Shown here piece after piece: positions 46,856 to 59,023 of a stretch of 64,000 nucleotides of DNA. Each line of letters starts with the position of its first letter. Position 1 is the stretch's first letter. The notes under the pieces were generated by a model. The model had not been told where the DNA came from. It worked only from the letters and a program-made list of their open reading frames with translations, and searched no databases. Origin of the DNA: Meandrina meandrites. Taxonomy: Eukaryota; Cnidaria; Anthozoa; Scleractinia; Meandrinidae. Location of the stretch: NCBI GenBank assembly GCA_963693305.1, contig OY855908.1, positions 19,114,993-19,178,992 on the forward strand, read 5' to 3'. The translations under genes were made by a program, and so were the position numbers.

Positions 46856-48940
46856 AAGTATACCGCTCCAAAGCGTTGTATAACTACTTCATACAACTCA
46901 TGAGGGAACATCTACAACTAATGTAAGAGTCTCTACATTATCTACCAACACGTGCAAAAATATTTGCGAATAGTTTTTTGAGGTCGAAGACAGAAAATGG
47001 ACCCCCCCCAAAATTAGGCATACTACTAGCTTCACTTGCGGTGAACATGTTTAGCCTATTGGAAGCAACGGATTTAAACTCTCCCAAGGTCTTGCTTCCT
47101 TCACCCCTCTGTCTGTGTAGCGTGGATAAACAAACCGCTTTATATTATTATTGTTGTTGTTGTTGTTGGATCCTCTGGCTTAAACAATCTTCTGCAAACA
47201 ATGAGGAAGAAATACTGTTAGAAATAATAACAGATGATGAATGGTTATCTGCTTAGAGATAGTTGAATTATTTACGAGACACTCAACATCGTGTTTGGGG
47301 TGATCCGGCGAGACTGACGTGTGAGAAAGGCAATCTTGTAAAATTGAAATTTGTTTTCCAAAGTATTATAGCTGGAAACTTATGACATGCAAAAATTCAT
47401 TATTTCTTCACAATCGGCTCTTGCAATTCCCACTAAACCATCCATCGTCGCTATTGCCCAAAACTTGTTATGCACCAAAATGTTAGACACGCCAAAGAAT
47501 GGTGTTGTTAAGGCTGATGGTTGGTCGTGGGAAATTTATGTTCTTAAAATAAATTTCTTTCACAAAAACTTCGTTATTTGGCTTAAATGCCAGTTTTCCA
47601 AAAAAAATTAAATTTCCAACAGGCCCAATGAATTAACAGTCTATGGTCTTTATTGTTCCTTAGTGTCATAGTGTCATCCCCAAAAAATGAAAACAACAAA
47701 AATTTATTTATTGAAATTTATTACTCCACTATTGCGCCACTGTAGAACAGGGCAAGAATACGGAGGAGGAGCGTGAAAATGGCTGAGCAAAACTTTATTT
47801 TATTTGTGGAAGAGTAAATCCGTTATTTGAATACTACGCAACATAACATTTCCAACAAACTACCAGTCCATGGGCCTGAAACACTCTATACATGAATCGC
47901 TTCATGTACAGAAGTTTTTTATTATAAATATTCTACAGATAAACAGTTTCTATTTATCAAAAAATATGTCTACAGTTGACAAATATCTTGAGTTTTGTAC
48001 AACATTTTAAACGTTTTAATGATCATGTGACACCATTCATCGGGGCGCTTGCTGCACTGGCGGATAAATTAAAATTTACATGATTTTGGTTTGTAACCAT
48101 AAAAAATTGTAAACATCTGAAACTTACATAAAATGGTATCATGCATTTATATGAGAAAACAGTTTCTGTTCTCAGCCTGCATTCTGTACCTAGTCTGCAT
48201 TTTGTAGCTGGTCTGTAGTCTGCAGTCTGCACTTTGTACTGCCAAGGCTCAAAACTAATTATAAGCATCAGACTGTGGTTTGGTAAACTAATGTTTGGAC
48301 ATGGTTATTGTCTGCAAGTAAATGTTTCTGCAAGTTAAACAAGGTTTTCTAAAAGTTTTATATCTTTGTGTCAAATGTTTTGGTAGATACATGTAACTTG
48401 TAGGTTCAAATTACTTTATACTCATTGAAAAAGTGTTGTTTTGGTTGAAGCACACAAGAGTTTTGATTCTAACTATGCATGCTTATTCCTTGTTCTTGAT
48501 GAATCAATTTGACTCTTTCAATACAGAGTTGATGTAACAAACAAAATATTATACGGTATTTGTTACCAGCATCATTTCATCCATATATGAATGAATCAAC
48601 ATCTAAAAGGCATGAAAATATGCTCAATCGTACCTTTATTGGCCTGAATGGGATTAAAACTATTTTCACTCGATCAAATCGTCCATGTTCTGATCGCGCG
48701 CTGTCAAAACGTGAGGTTATAGATCGTACAACCAGCGGGCTAGTAATTTGACATCACTGAGTCATATATCTATATTTGTGCAAGAACTCACCATCACTCA
48801 GTTGCTATTGCCAATTGACTGGGTATTCTGAAGTTGTTCCCACTGATCGAGTCTTTATCTTTTATTTCTACCACATGAGATTTTTTAATGTTATGAAGTT
48901 CCAGCTAAAAGCTGAAAGTACTGGATCGACAACTAGCTAG

Positions 48941-49042
48941 GAATGAATGAATGAATGAATGAATGAATGAATGAATGAATGAATGAATGAATGAATGAAT
49001 GAATGAATGAATGAATGAATGAATGAATGAATGAATGAATGA
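48941..49042 (+). repeat. (GAAT)n microsatellite
   Basis: About 25 uninterrupted GAAT units. The preceding 47851-48940 shows no gene. Confidence 0.97.
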
Positions 49043-49056
49043 AGGAACAGTTTTCT

Positions 49057-49235
49057 GTTCCCTTTTGTAACTTTGTTCCCTAATGTAACCTCTAAAATGT
49101 TACAAAAGGGAACTTGTTCCCTTTTGTAACATTTTTTATGTTACAAAAGGGAATTTTGTTCCCTTTTGTAACATTTTTATGTTACATTGGGGAACAAGGT
49201 TACAAAAGGGGACGAAACTTGTTCCCCTTTGTAAC
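49057..49235. repeat. Cluster of nine GTTCCCTTTTGTAAC / GTTACAAAAGGGAAC 15-mers
   Basis: Plus-orientation words start at 49057, 49075, 49116, 49158 and 49221; their reverse complements start at 49099, 49140, 49181 and 49199. Words are exact or differ by one to three bases. The alternation makes several short palindromes within 180 bp. It begins 14 bp after the GAAT tract. Confidence 0.9.
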
Positions 49236-49706
49236 GTGTTCTCCTTTTTTGCAATTTCTTTCTCGAATTCTCTTTTGTAGCCTGACTGTTGTGTTACGCA
49301 GTTTGTAAATCTGATTTCTATAGTTGTAGGAGGGACGTTGACATGTTTGAACTTGTTATTTTGACTGAAATCTACCGATACAAGATAAGTATTTATATCT
49401 TCATATTTTTCGGATTTTTATTTATTTGAAACGCTGTGTTTAATAACATTGATCAGTGTTACGGTTTTGGGGATATTTATGATCACACCTTCTAGTCAGT
49501 TCAAGTTATTGCATTACTTGAACGATGTTATTGTTGTGTTAATACAGCCAGTAAAATGTGCCTAGTCAGCTGGTAGACACCTGTATCTGAGGCCTGAATT
49601 AAGTAAGTGATAAATTTCACGGACCTTACAGCTTTTAATTTAGGTGGCTCAAGACAGTTTTCAAGGAATAGAATTACGAAATGGATTATTGATATTGCTT
49701 TTGAGG

Positions 49707-50095
49707 TGTGCTTGTCAGAAACCAAAACAAAGGTTGTTGTTACCAAGTTTCACTATTGCTATGGTTACTTCCTACAACATGACAATGCCACAATCATCAT
49801 AATAAAGTACCCAGTGTTTGGTGTCATAACTTTCTTGTTTGCTTGCACCCTGTCTCAGCCACCTTAATTATGCTCACAGTTTTCCAGCTTCTGGGTTGTT
49901 TAGTTGAGTTTTGTTTGGTACCTGTTATATTAGATCAGAATTATGGTATGGGCTGTCGATACCGTTTTTTAAGTGTGGCTGTCAGAAACCAAAACAAAGA
50001 CTATTATTAACAAGTTTCCCCATAGCTATGGTGACTTACTACATCTCATGACAATGTCAGAATCATCATCATAAATAATAAGTGTTTTGTTTGAT
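49707..50095 (+). repeat. Diverged direct duplication of a ~120-bp segment
   Basis: 49707-49825 and 49974-50095 share GTCAGAAACCAAAACAAAG, CTATGGT(T/G)ACTT and a CATGACAATG stretch. Noncoding. Confidence 0.7.
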
Positions 50096-50275
50096 GGTCA
50101 AGCCCTAACGGGATGGCCTGCACATAGTTAAAAATAGGTCCGCAAGGCGTGCATGTGTCTAGAGCGGGGTAATTGAGCTTTATGGATTATTGTATTGCAC
50201 GGTCAATGTAGCGCATTAATTCGGATTGAGTTGGCATAGACTGGAGATAGACTAGAGGTGTGGAGGAAGGATTAA

Positions 50276-52925
50276 AATATCAAGCTTCAACAGTGTAGCA
50301 AAGAAATACGGAATTGCAAGCGTGTACCACGGGGGGTTCGGCACCATGCGGCATTTGTTGTTGACACTACGTCTTTTGAAGCAGACATTGTCAGCTATGG
50401 AGATGATAATGGAAGCTGGACTGGCCACAGCAAACCAAGACGAAAATACCACATTGAAGTTGATGATGACACTGGTATGTTGACAGTCGAGGAGTATCAG
50501 AGTGAACTAGGAGATATCCAGGACTTGGACAACAATATCTATACCCTGTGTTGCATTTATTTTCGCCACGCTCACACCCCGAGTTTAGAAAGATGATGGC
50601 AACAGTGCAAGATTGGAAGGGTAACGTACTGCCGTTAACAGTTGTCCAATACTATTTTGAAGGAGGCATTGAAGTACCTGTGAAGCTAGCAAAGCATGGG
50701 AATGCAAAAGATAAAAATGCTTCACCTTACATGCGCACATCGCGTCCGGTTCTTCACAAGCTAAAGAAAAAATGCTCCATAGAGACTTGCCGAAAGGCCG
50801 TAGAAGAATGCTTTAAAGAGGGTGGCGGAAGCTCTGGTATCGAGGCAGTGGCAGATGTGCCTAGAAATCGTAAACAGGCGTACAACCTCAAACAACAGAT
50901 TTCAAAGAAAGTCACCTGCCCCAGGACCCGGGTAAGCAATCACAGCGTAATAAATTCTACGACGTTTTGGAACTCTTGAACAAGGGAACATTTGTTAGAG
51001 ATTTTTCATTTCAAAGGTCGACATCACAGAGCCGTACTCGACCCCGATCATTTCAAGCAACAGACTTTCAGCTCACCCAGCTTTCTCGCATGTGTGCATC
51101 TCAAAAGTACGGTTCAGTACTTGGTGTTGATGCCACCTTCAATTGTGGTAACTTTTTTGTTACGCTGACCTCATTTCAACACCAAATATTTGTCAACAAA
51201 CAATCGGGAAAACATCCAGTCATCATTGGGCCGTCGATTATGCATATGACGAAAGAATTTGAAGACTACCATTATTTGGCAAGTCATCTCAAGACCCACT
51301 GCAAGAACTTTCAAGCATTGGCAGCGTTCAGAATGGACGGTGAAATCAACTTGGCTAATGCATTCATGTGTGAACTCCCAGATGCCATTCATCTTAGATG
51401 TATAATACATCTCTCCGAAAACATTGAAAGCAAGTTGAGAAAGCTATCCTTCACAAACGATGCTCGGCAAAATATTCTGAATACAGTATTCGGAAGGCGT
51501 AAGGGTGATTCAAGAACAAAGGCACTGGTAGATGCCACTTCAGCTAAAGAACTTGACGAGATGCTTGACGCTTTGCAAACAGAGTGGCGCGTGCTAGAAG
51601 CCACACAGCATTCTGGTGAGCCCCGGTTCCACTCATGGTTCAAGTGCCACATTGCAATGGTCCTGAAAGACAATGTGATCGCTCCTGTCCGTGAAAAAGC
51701 AGGTCTTGGTAACCCTCCAGAATTCTACAATCAAAACACGCCAGAATGTTGTAACAGCATGGTTAAGAAAAATGCCGGCAAAAAGAAAAAATGGGCAGAT
51801 TTCTGTATCTCTTTAGAATCTGCTGTCCAAAGCCAAGAGCAAGAGTTGGTAAAGGCAATTCACGAGATAGGGGAGCTACGATTGAGTTCTGATTTCAAGC
51901 ACCTGGAAATTAAAGCTGACAAATGGATAGGGATGAATTCAGCAGAACGCGATTCACACATCAAGCGCTGCTTAAACAGCCTACTCGACAAGCTTGCAAA
52001 GTCAGTTGACCAAAACTCTAATTCAGTGCAAAGTGAAACCCACAGTACTCTTTCCGTACGCTATCAGGATTGTGCAATCACGACGATGTCCAGCAGCAAC
52101 CTTCAGCGAATGTGGTCTTCTGCATTGATGATCTTGGAAGAAAAAGAAGGTGTGTTGTCAGTACCCTGGGACAAAAGCGGAACACAACGGTTGGTCTATG
52201 ATGGTGAAGGTACGCCACCCTGCCAAGTTAGTGTCCTTCCAGGTGGGTGTCTTAAATGTTCCTGTCAAAAGTTTAAGTCAGCTTTGATTTGTGCCCACTC
52301 ATTAGCAGTCGCAGAACAAGAACTATGCCTGCCAGAGTTTTTGGCAAAAGTTGGAAAGAAAAGAAATGAGCCTGACCCATATCACCTTGTCTGTAACGAT
52401 TTGCCAAGATCTGCTGGAAAAAAGGAGGGCAAAAAACAAAAAGGCAAAGCTAATGATAACAGACAACCACTAATGGAAATCCAGTCCTCTAGTCCAGCTG
52501 CCCAATCAAGCCACCTCCCGGTTGACGATTCCAGCTCCCTGGCAGCTTCTGCACTGCTACAGCTGTCTGCATCCAGGTCGTCAGCCAGTGATGACGACTA
52601 TTTCTCCTTAAAGGCTCTGGAGGGTACCCAAGTAAGAATGTGTTACGGCTGTGGCCAGGTTATACGAGTACCTCCACATGTCCCGCCACCTCCGCACGAC
52701 TTTTGTGTGATAAACAAAGAATACAGATCTTTCAAGAAGCCAGATGGAGGACTCAAAGTATCCCTTGAACGTCAAAACTGCCACTACCACCTAAAGCGAA
52801 AGTGCATTGAAAAAAAGCACCCAGACTTCCTTCCATCAGCTGTCAAAATTCCTCCTCAAATTAAGTCACGCCTGACAGCAGTGCACTGGAGATGGCTGGA
52901 GAATGAATTTCAAATGATGGTATAA
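50276..52925 (+). CDS. Mutator-like (MULE) transposase-derived protein with SWIM zinc finger, two frameshifts
   Basis: The coding sequence runs through three frames: 50276-50596 (RVPRGVRHHAAFVVDTTSF), about 50580-50930 (PEFRKMMATVQDWKGN), and about 50931-52925. The third segment has the MULE transposase-like core (VLGVDATFNCGNFFV, with D near residue 54, then FRMDGEINLANAF and HLRCIIHLSENI) and a SWIM finger CSC-x(11)-CAH near residues 431-447, followed by a Lys/Ser-rich stretch and a Cys/His-rich tail. Such proteins cut and paste DNA of Mutator-type elements (family knowledge). Both shifts fit loss of one base and lie beside homopolymers (CCCC, GGG), so assembly error is possible. The frame starting at 50967 opens with TTG, not a real start. 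I found no TIRs around the gene; a domesticated gene is an alternative. Confidence 0.8.
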
Positions 52926-53120
52926 TTAAACTAGGAGAAATTCCGTCTTGAAGTTGAAGTGGCGCCTGCGAAGTTTGTTTGCTCACCTTTAGTTATGACT
53001 TCCTGTGCATTCTTCCAAGCGGATGACGAAAAACTACTAAGCCACCATGCCAGAATGTGCGGAATAACCGACAGTGTGCGAATTTCCGCTAAGCTCGTTT
53101 GTTTATATTGACTATATTGG

Positions 53121-53375
53121 CAATCTCGTCCCCAGAGCCCGCGTACCCTTGACCAGCGGTCGGGAAGCGCATGGGCTCTGGTCGAATCCAAAACCGGAAC
53201 CAGGAAATCCTGGTTCCGGTTTGATTCTGCGCGTGCGTCAGAGATTGTAGTTGAAATGAACAAGTTTCAACCGCCAATGAGATTTGGCCGTTTTTTTGGC
53301 GGGCTTTCAGTCTAGCCCAGAGGTCTCGATTCCTGGCGCAGTCCAGAAGGATCGCGGACTCTGGGGACGAGATTG
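53121..53375. mobile_element. 255-bp element G with 9-bp target duplication
   Basis: The ends CAATCTCGTCCCCAGAG and CTCTGGGGACGAGATTG are inverted. The exact direct repeat CTATATTGG is at 53112-53120 and 53376-53384. It contains a second hairpin (ACCGGAACCAGGA/TCCTGGTTCCGGT). It lies 195 bp downstream of the MULE gene. Confidence 0.88.
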
Positions 53376-53384
53376 CTATATTGG

Positions 53385-54549
53385 TTAAAACTCATTTAGA
53401 AACGCGAGTCGTAATCGACAATCGCCAAGAACTCTGGGATTTCTTAAGAAATACTTCATGTAAACATCTGGAGGCTTCTACTTAGCATTTGATTGTACGA
53501 ACAAAACAGTTGTTACCTTAATTCCATGGTTCATCCCCTGAAATGATCTGAAATGGTTGGCAACAAGGATATAAACACGTTTGCCGTTGGATTAAAATTC
53601 CGTTCATGTTATCATTGGGTTTGATAAAACCGTCTTTGTAGTGCGGAAGGAAAGTTGGAATTCGCAGACTTGCCAGACATTTAGACCCTCACCCAAAATC
53701 TCGATTTTAGGGTTCTTTTTTAGTAGTATTGAAATACTTGTAAGTCTGTTGAGGTATTTTTACTCGTTCGGTGAAAGCATTTCGCGTACTGACCTAAGCA
53801 TTTCCCAGCTTCGTGTAACGGGCAAGAAGTAGATGCATGTTAGCGAGTCTTGGCGGTTACCAATTCTTCACTTCTAATGTAGTTTGTTGGGAAATGAAGA
53901 CGTTTATAACGATCTGTATCTTCACTATTTTAACTTTATCATTTGTTCACATTTCGCCATGAACGTGAATGATTAATACGCTTGTTAAGAGACAACAAGG
54001 ATAACTTTCATGGGTAATCAAAACCATATTACCCATACCAAGGCACATTGTTGGTAAACTATTGTATCTCTTACCTAGATGCAATGTGCTAGTGCGAGTT
54101 GGACAGTGCCTTTGATCAAACGTTCTGTTTACTAACAACAACAAAAACAGCAACAAAATGTGTTTAATAAAAGATCGTTGACTTTGAATTTGGTTTTGCA
54201 TTTCTAATTCCTGGGGGGTATACACTAAATTACCGTTAAATATTGAACGCCCACATCAACCCATAATAAACTTTAAAGGTGTCTTGGCTAATAAGTAGAT
54301 AAAGGGCGAGACGAAAAAATATAGGCGAGCCGAGAGCATTCTTGTAATACTTCCATAGGTATTTCCATCTGTAATCAGTCCTCCCGTCAGTTCTTATTTA
54401 TTCATTTATTTAATTATTTATTTATTTATTTTGTTGTGAGGGGGTGGGGGCAAATTAACTTCTGGTACCCAGGGTATTTGGTTACAGAATAGCGACTTCG
54501 TGAACTTTACTCAACAATTACTTTACTCGACTCCCAGTTCTCCAATCGG
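53385..54549. other. No gene seen
   Basis: A/T-rich sequence with a TTATTTATT repeat near 54395-54430. Short frames look like noise. Confidence 0.4.
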
Positions 54550-54750
54550 TAGTCTCCTCGGAAGCCAATGTTTGGGATGTCCTGCAATGCTCAAGCTGCC
54601 GAGGAGACTATGATTCCGTCGTTTCGGTGGTTTCGCTCGTTTGGTTTCGGCCGTTTCGGTGGTTTCGCTCGTTTCGGCCGTTTGGTTTCGGCAGTTTCGG
54701 TGGTTTCGCTCGTTTCGGCCGTTTCGTTTCGTTGTTTCGGGTTTTAGTAC
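54550..54750. repeat. TAGTCTCC foldback followed by GTTTCGGTGGTTTCG repeats
   Basis: TAGTCTCCTCGG at 54550-54561 is inverted at 54599-54610. Its terminal octamer equals that of the foldback elements inside B and C, but no 9-bp duplication is seen. From 54617 to 54740, GTTTCGG-type words repeat about every 15 bases; opposite frames there give artificial repetitive peptides. Confidence 0.65.
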
Positions 54751-55725
54751 ATGCCCTGAAAAAAGAGTACGCCATATCACTTCAGCTAAAACAAGTCAAA
54801 CACAGTTTTCCACTGTCCTCATTCTTACATTCTTTAGACACGACATCACAATTTTAAAAAATTTCCCAAAATATTTGGACTGCAATACCCATCAAATTGT
54901 ACTTATAATAAATGTTTATTTTTCCAATACAATACATCATGATTGAAAACATTAGCGGTAATTTGTTTGTAACCCAAAATAACTTTGGTGACCATAACCT
55001 GAGTATCAGGCCTAATCCTGTTATTTATAGACCCAGAGAAATTTTTGATCAGCATAGCCAGACGATGAAATATTTTTGTAAAGTTACATAAACAAATCCT
55101 GGAAGTGGTTTCAGAGACAGACTTCAAATTATTAAGCCAGTACTCAAGATGTTTTATAACCATTAGTCCGTTCCAAGAGTTCCTACAGTATCACCAACCA
55201 AATTATGCTTTTAATTGTTTTACTTACAGAACTGGGATTCTCTTTAAGTTTTGATGGTAATCTCTACATAAAAAAGAGCAATCAGTTGTCTACCAAAAAG
55301 TATTAAAGTTTTTTTACATACAAGTATGTAACAGTGTACCGTTAGCATGAGCAAATAACTCTGCCAGAAAATCTCTTCTTGCATGAGTCGTATGAGTTAA
55401 AGCAGGTTATATTGTTTCTACCAAAAAATGTTTACTATCTAAATCAGGACTGCAGATAAACCATGGTTTGAACATTGATATGAGTGGTTTACAGCCATGG
55501 TAAACCACTGTTTGACCATGAACATTAAGGTGACTCCATAGTTATTCCGGGCGCATATTCAATTTTTATCAATAAAGATTTAGTAATGCAAAGACAGGCA
55601 AAAATTAACGATAAAAACCGACGTTTCGGTGTCTTCATGACGCCATTGTCAAGGATCGAGAAATGAAAAAATTGCAAAGTTTGTGGCGAGGTGTTACATT
55701 AAAATTAGCATACACTGGAGGCTAA

Positions 55726-56274
55726 TTATATAAATACTTTTGCGCGAATTGAATCGCTTTGCACGTTCAGAGTGGGTTTTAGGTCTCTGATGAAAAGCAT
55801 TTCCTTCACCAAACAATCGAACTTATTTCTACACTTCTTCAGAATGCTAAAACGCCTCAAAAGGTCTTTAGGGACTTCGCCGTGCTGTTCGTGGTAGTGT
55901 TTATATACTGAAGATGCCTTTTGTTTATGTCCATCCACACGTGTGTGTAAGTGTCCGCGCGTATAGCCAACATAACCCGCATCACACAGGTCACATTGAA
56001 AACGATAAACGACGTGTTGTTGGTTGACGATCTGTGGCTTGTTTTCGCGTACTTTTAGATCTTGATCAATTTTGCGGCTAACGAATACTGGCTGGACAGT
56101 TGTCTGCACCTTTATACTAAGATCCCTGAGCTGTTTCTTAACATAATTTGCCGATTCCTGGTCTTTATACGGTATGACCACACGAACAATGGCTCTTGTT
56201 TCATTGGGCATCTGTGAGGGCTGCTGATCAACGATTCTTGAGTGTAAAAAGGTGTTAATGGTGGAATTTATCAA
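55726..56274 (-). pseudogene. Inverted 3' fragment of the Penelope-like ORF (GIY-YIG part)
   Basis: It encodes about 182 residues matching the C-terminal end of the plus-strand ORF, including CDLCDAGYVGYTRGHLHTR of the GIY-YIG nuclease. It continues past the point where the plus copy has a stop, to LKPTLNVQSDSIRAKVFI. No start codon of its own. Confidence 0.85.
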
Positions 56275-56280
56275 GCGTCC

Positions 56281-58326
56281 TCCGAAACCTTTACAAGGAA
56301 CGTCATCTCTGAGGAACTAAGTGGAAAGATCAAACAGAGTGCATATCTAAAACGCGAGATCAATTCCATCTACGATGAGATTCGCCGGAGCTGTAGCTTG
56401 CTTCGCTACACCTGTATTCTACGCACAATGGTAAGCCTTAGAAAGAAGTATCATCAGGAAGTTATGAACACTCACACAAAGAAGATCTCACGGTTGCTCA
56501 ACATCGAAATGGACGTTGACGAACATATTTTGAACTTGTCATCCTACAACCTCTCGTTTTTCCAGAAACTGGTTCTTTGCCGCGGATTGAAATTTGCTAT
56601 TCCTCAATGTGTGTCTGCCATAGATGTGAAAGCAAGCTTTGAAAAAGCTTATTGGAGCCTTGAACCCCACCTCAATAGTGATAATTTAAAGGAACTATCT
56701 GCGGCGACGTTACGTTCCGTTGCACTCAATTACATCGAGCGCAAGAGTCTGAAACCTCCAAAGACACTGCTGAGTGCTATCGATGAGTTAAAGGGACGCG
56801 ACGACATCGTTATCACGAAACCCGACAAAGGGTCTGGTGTTGTGGTCTTGGACAAAACCGAATACTTACGATTACTATCTGAAGCCTCAATAAATGATAC
56901 CAGCAAGTTCTGTGCCGTTCCCCTGGAGAAACCCAAGACCAGGGGCAGACCACCCAAATATTACCACCCCCTACTGCAAAAGGAGAAGATCCTAGATTCC
57001 ACTGTTCGCAGAATTCTGCCGAAGACCATTGCAGACTCTTTGAGCCCTACAGGTTCCAGATTGGCACATTTATATGGGTTGCCAAAAACCCATAAAGAAC
57101 AATTGGCTATGAGACCTATATTATCAGCGACCGACACGTACAATTATCCCCTTGCTAAATGGCTCGACCAGAAATTGAAGCCCTTGTCCCTTAATCAGTA
57201 TACAGTTACTGATACTTTTGAGTTCACAAATGAGATCCACGAGTTGAAGATCAACAAGGGTGAAATCTTGGTTTCGTATGATGTCTCCTCGTTATTCACA
57301 AACGTTCCTTTGGATGAAACAATAGAGATCCTGGTCAACAGAGCCTTTACGAACAATTGGTTTAATACAACGCACAATCTTGACCTTACCAGAACGGATC
57401 TTGTCGATCTCCTAAGCATAGCCACCAAAGGCCAATTGTTTCAGTTTGACGGAGCTCTTTACGAACAAACAGATGGTGTTGCTATGGGGTCCCCTCTCGG
57501 GCCCTTATTAGCTAACGTGTTCATGTCATCCATCGAAGATACCCTTGAGCGGCAAGGAAAACTTCCATCCTTTTACCGTCGATATGTCGATGACACGCTC
57601 ACTGTAATGCCTGATTTAGCAACGGCAACTACTTTCCTGCATACCCTCAACAGCGTCCACAATTCAGTCAAATTCACTATGGAGGTGGAAAAGAACGGTA
57701 AGCTTCCTTTCCTTGGCACCGAACTTCTCAACCATGCACCTCGAATTGAAACCAAGGTATATGTGAAACCAATAAACACGGGTCTACTATTACACTACCA
57801 AAGTCATGTAGACAATCGCTACAAACGAAGCTTACTGACAACCATGCTTGATCGCGCACACCGATTATCTTCCTCCTGGGCCTATTTTTCTGAAGAGTGT
57901 GATCGCCTAAAGAAAGTTTTCTCGAACCTTAAATACCCAGAACGCTTGATAAATTCCACCATTAACACCTTTTTACACTCAAGAATCGTTGATCAGCAGC
58001 CCTCACAGACACCCAATGAAACAAGAGCCATTGTTTGTGTGGTCATACCGTTTAAAGACCAGGAATCAGCAAATTATGTTAAGAAAGAGCTCAGGGATCT
58101 TAGTATAAAGGTGCAGACAACTGTCCAGCCAGTATTTGTTAGCCGCAAAATTGATCAAGAGCTAAAAGTACGCGAAAACAAGCCACAGATTGTCAACCAA
58201 CAACGCGTCGTTTATCATTTTCAATGTGACCTGTGTGATGCGGGTTATGTGGGCTATACGCGCGGACACTTACACACACGTGTGGATGGACATAAACAAA
58301 AGGCATCTTCAGTATATAAACACTAA
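56281..58326 (+). pseudogene. Penelope-like reverse transcriptase with GIY-YIG endonuclease, prematurely stopped
   Basis: Reverse transcriptase and endonuclease of a Penelope-like retroelement. Seen in order: an N-terminal helical region, ITKPDKGSGVVVLDK (about 56815), HLYGLPKTHK, catalytic SYDVSSLFTNVP (about 57270), MGSPLGPLLANVF, catalytic RRYVDDTL (about 57577), GKLPFLGTELL, then CDLCDAGYVGYTRGHLHTR (about 58228), the GIY-YIG core. The frame enters open from the 56275 junction without an ATG, so the 5' end is truncated. It stops at TAA 58324-58326 where the inverted fragment has TAC, a one-base difference; reading continues in the same frame to about 58494. Inactive by both lesions. Confidence 0.9.
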
Positions 58327-58549
58327 CACGAACAGCACGGCGAAGTCCCTAAAGACCTTTTGAGGCGTTTTAGCATTCTGAAGAAGTGTAGAAATAAGTT
58401 CGATTGTTTGGTGAAGGAAATGCTTTTCATCAGAGACCTAAAACCCCCTCTGAACGTGCAAAGCGATTCAATTCACGCAAAAGTATTTATATAATTAGCC
58501 TCCACTGTATGCTAATTTTAATGTAACACCTCGCCACAAACTTTGCAAT

Positions 58550-58614
58550 TTTTTCATTTCTCGATCCTTGACAATGGCGTCATGAAGACACTGAAACGTC
58601 GGTTTTTATCGTTA
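58550..58614 (+). ncRNA. Hammerhead-like motif at the Penelope-like 3' end (degenerate)
   Basis: GTCATGAAGACACTGAAACGTC resembles the CUGAUGA...GAAAC hammerhead layout reported for Penelope-like elements, but the first box is altered. The inverted copy near 55615-55650 has the same alteration with an intact CGAAAC. Confidence 0.3.
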
Positions 58615-59023
58615 ATATTCAATTTTGAATACGAAATGAGCACGTGTGGTAGTTATTCGAGGAATTCACACCTTTATAAGGGGGACGTCAGTGATCATAC
58701 ATGCCGACCTCTACTGGAAGAGAGGATCAAAGAATTGACTCTATAAATGTACCCATTTAAAAAATGGCAGTTATTGATGTTAGTGGCAGTTCGAGTTTTG
58801 CTTATCTTGCTGGAAAAAATAATTTCCGCGTAATCCCACACTTAATAACATTGCATCCCATGTTTAGTCCATGTAGCATCGCACATGCACCAACCCCCCC
58901 TCCCCCTGATAAAGGTATGAATTCTTGGAGTAAATGACTCGTGCTCATTTCGTATTCGTAATTGTATACACAAAACTGCTCGGCTCCTTCGCCATGGATC
59001 AGTCATGGAGTAGCTTATAATAG

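Larger units (their letters stand above)
44700..47850. repeat. Segmental duplication, copy 2
   Basis: Direct-orientation counterpart of 34880-37430, about 9.8 kb downstream. It is longer since it has gained a MITE at 45196-45339 and a block at about 46170-46880 holding two further inverted-repeat elements. Confidence 0.75.
55567..58614. mobile_element. Penelope-like element with inverted 3' fragment at its head
   Basis: The right part is a plus-strand Penelope-like element (56281-58614). The left part (55604-56274) is an inverted copy of its last 0.66 kb, so the insertion has long inverted ends reading ACGATAAAAACCGACGTTTC. The direct repeat ATATTCAATTTT at 55555-55566 and 58615-58626 fits a target duplication. 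Complex inverted structures are usual for Penelope-like elements. Confidence 0.85.

Noticed and set aside
49057..49235. CRISPR-like short repeats
   Set aside because: The 15-mers alternate in orientation and the gaps are 3-10 bp and irregular.
54617..54946. Frames with Val-Ser-Ala-Val and Phe-Arg-Trp repeats
   Set aside because: Translations of the GTTTCGG simple repeat.
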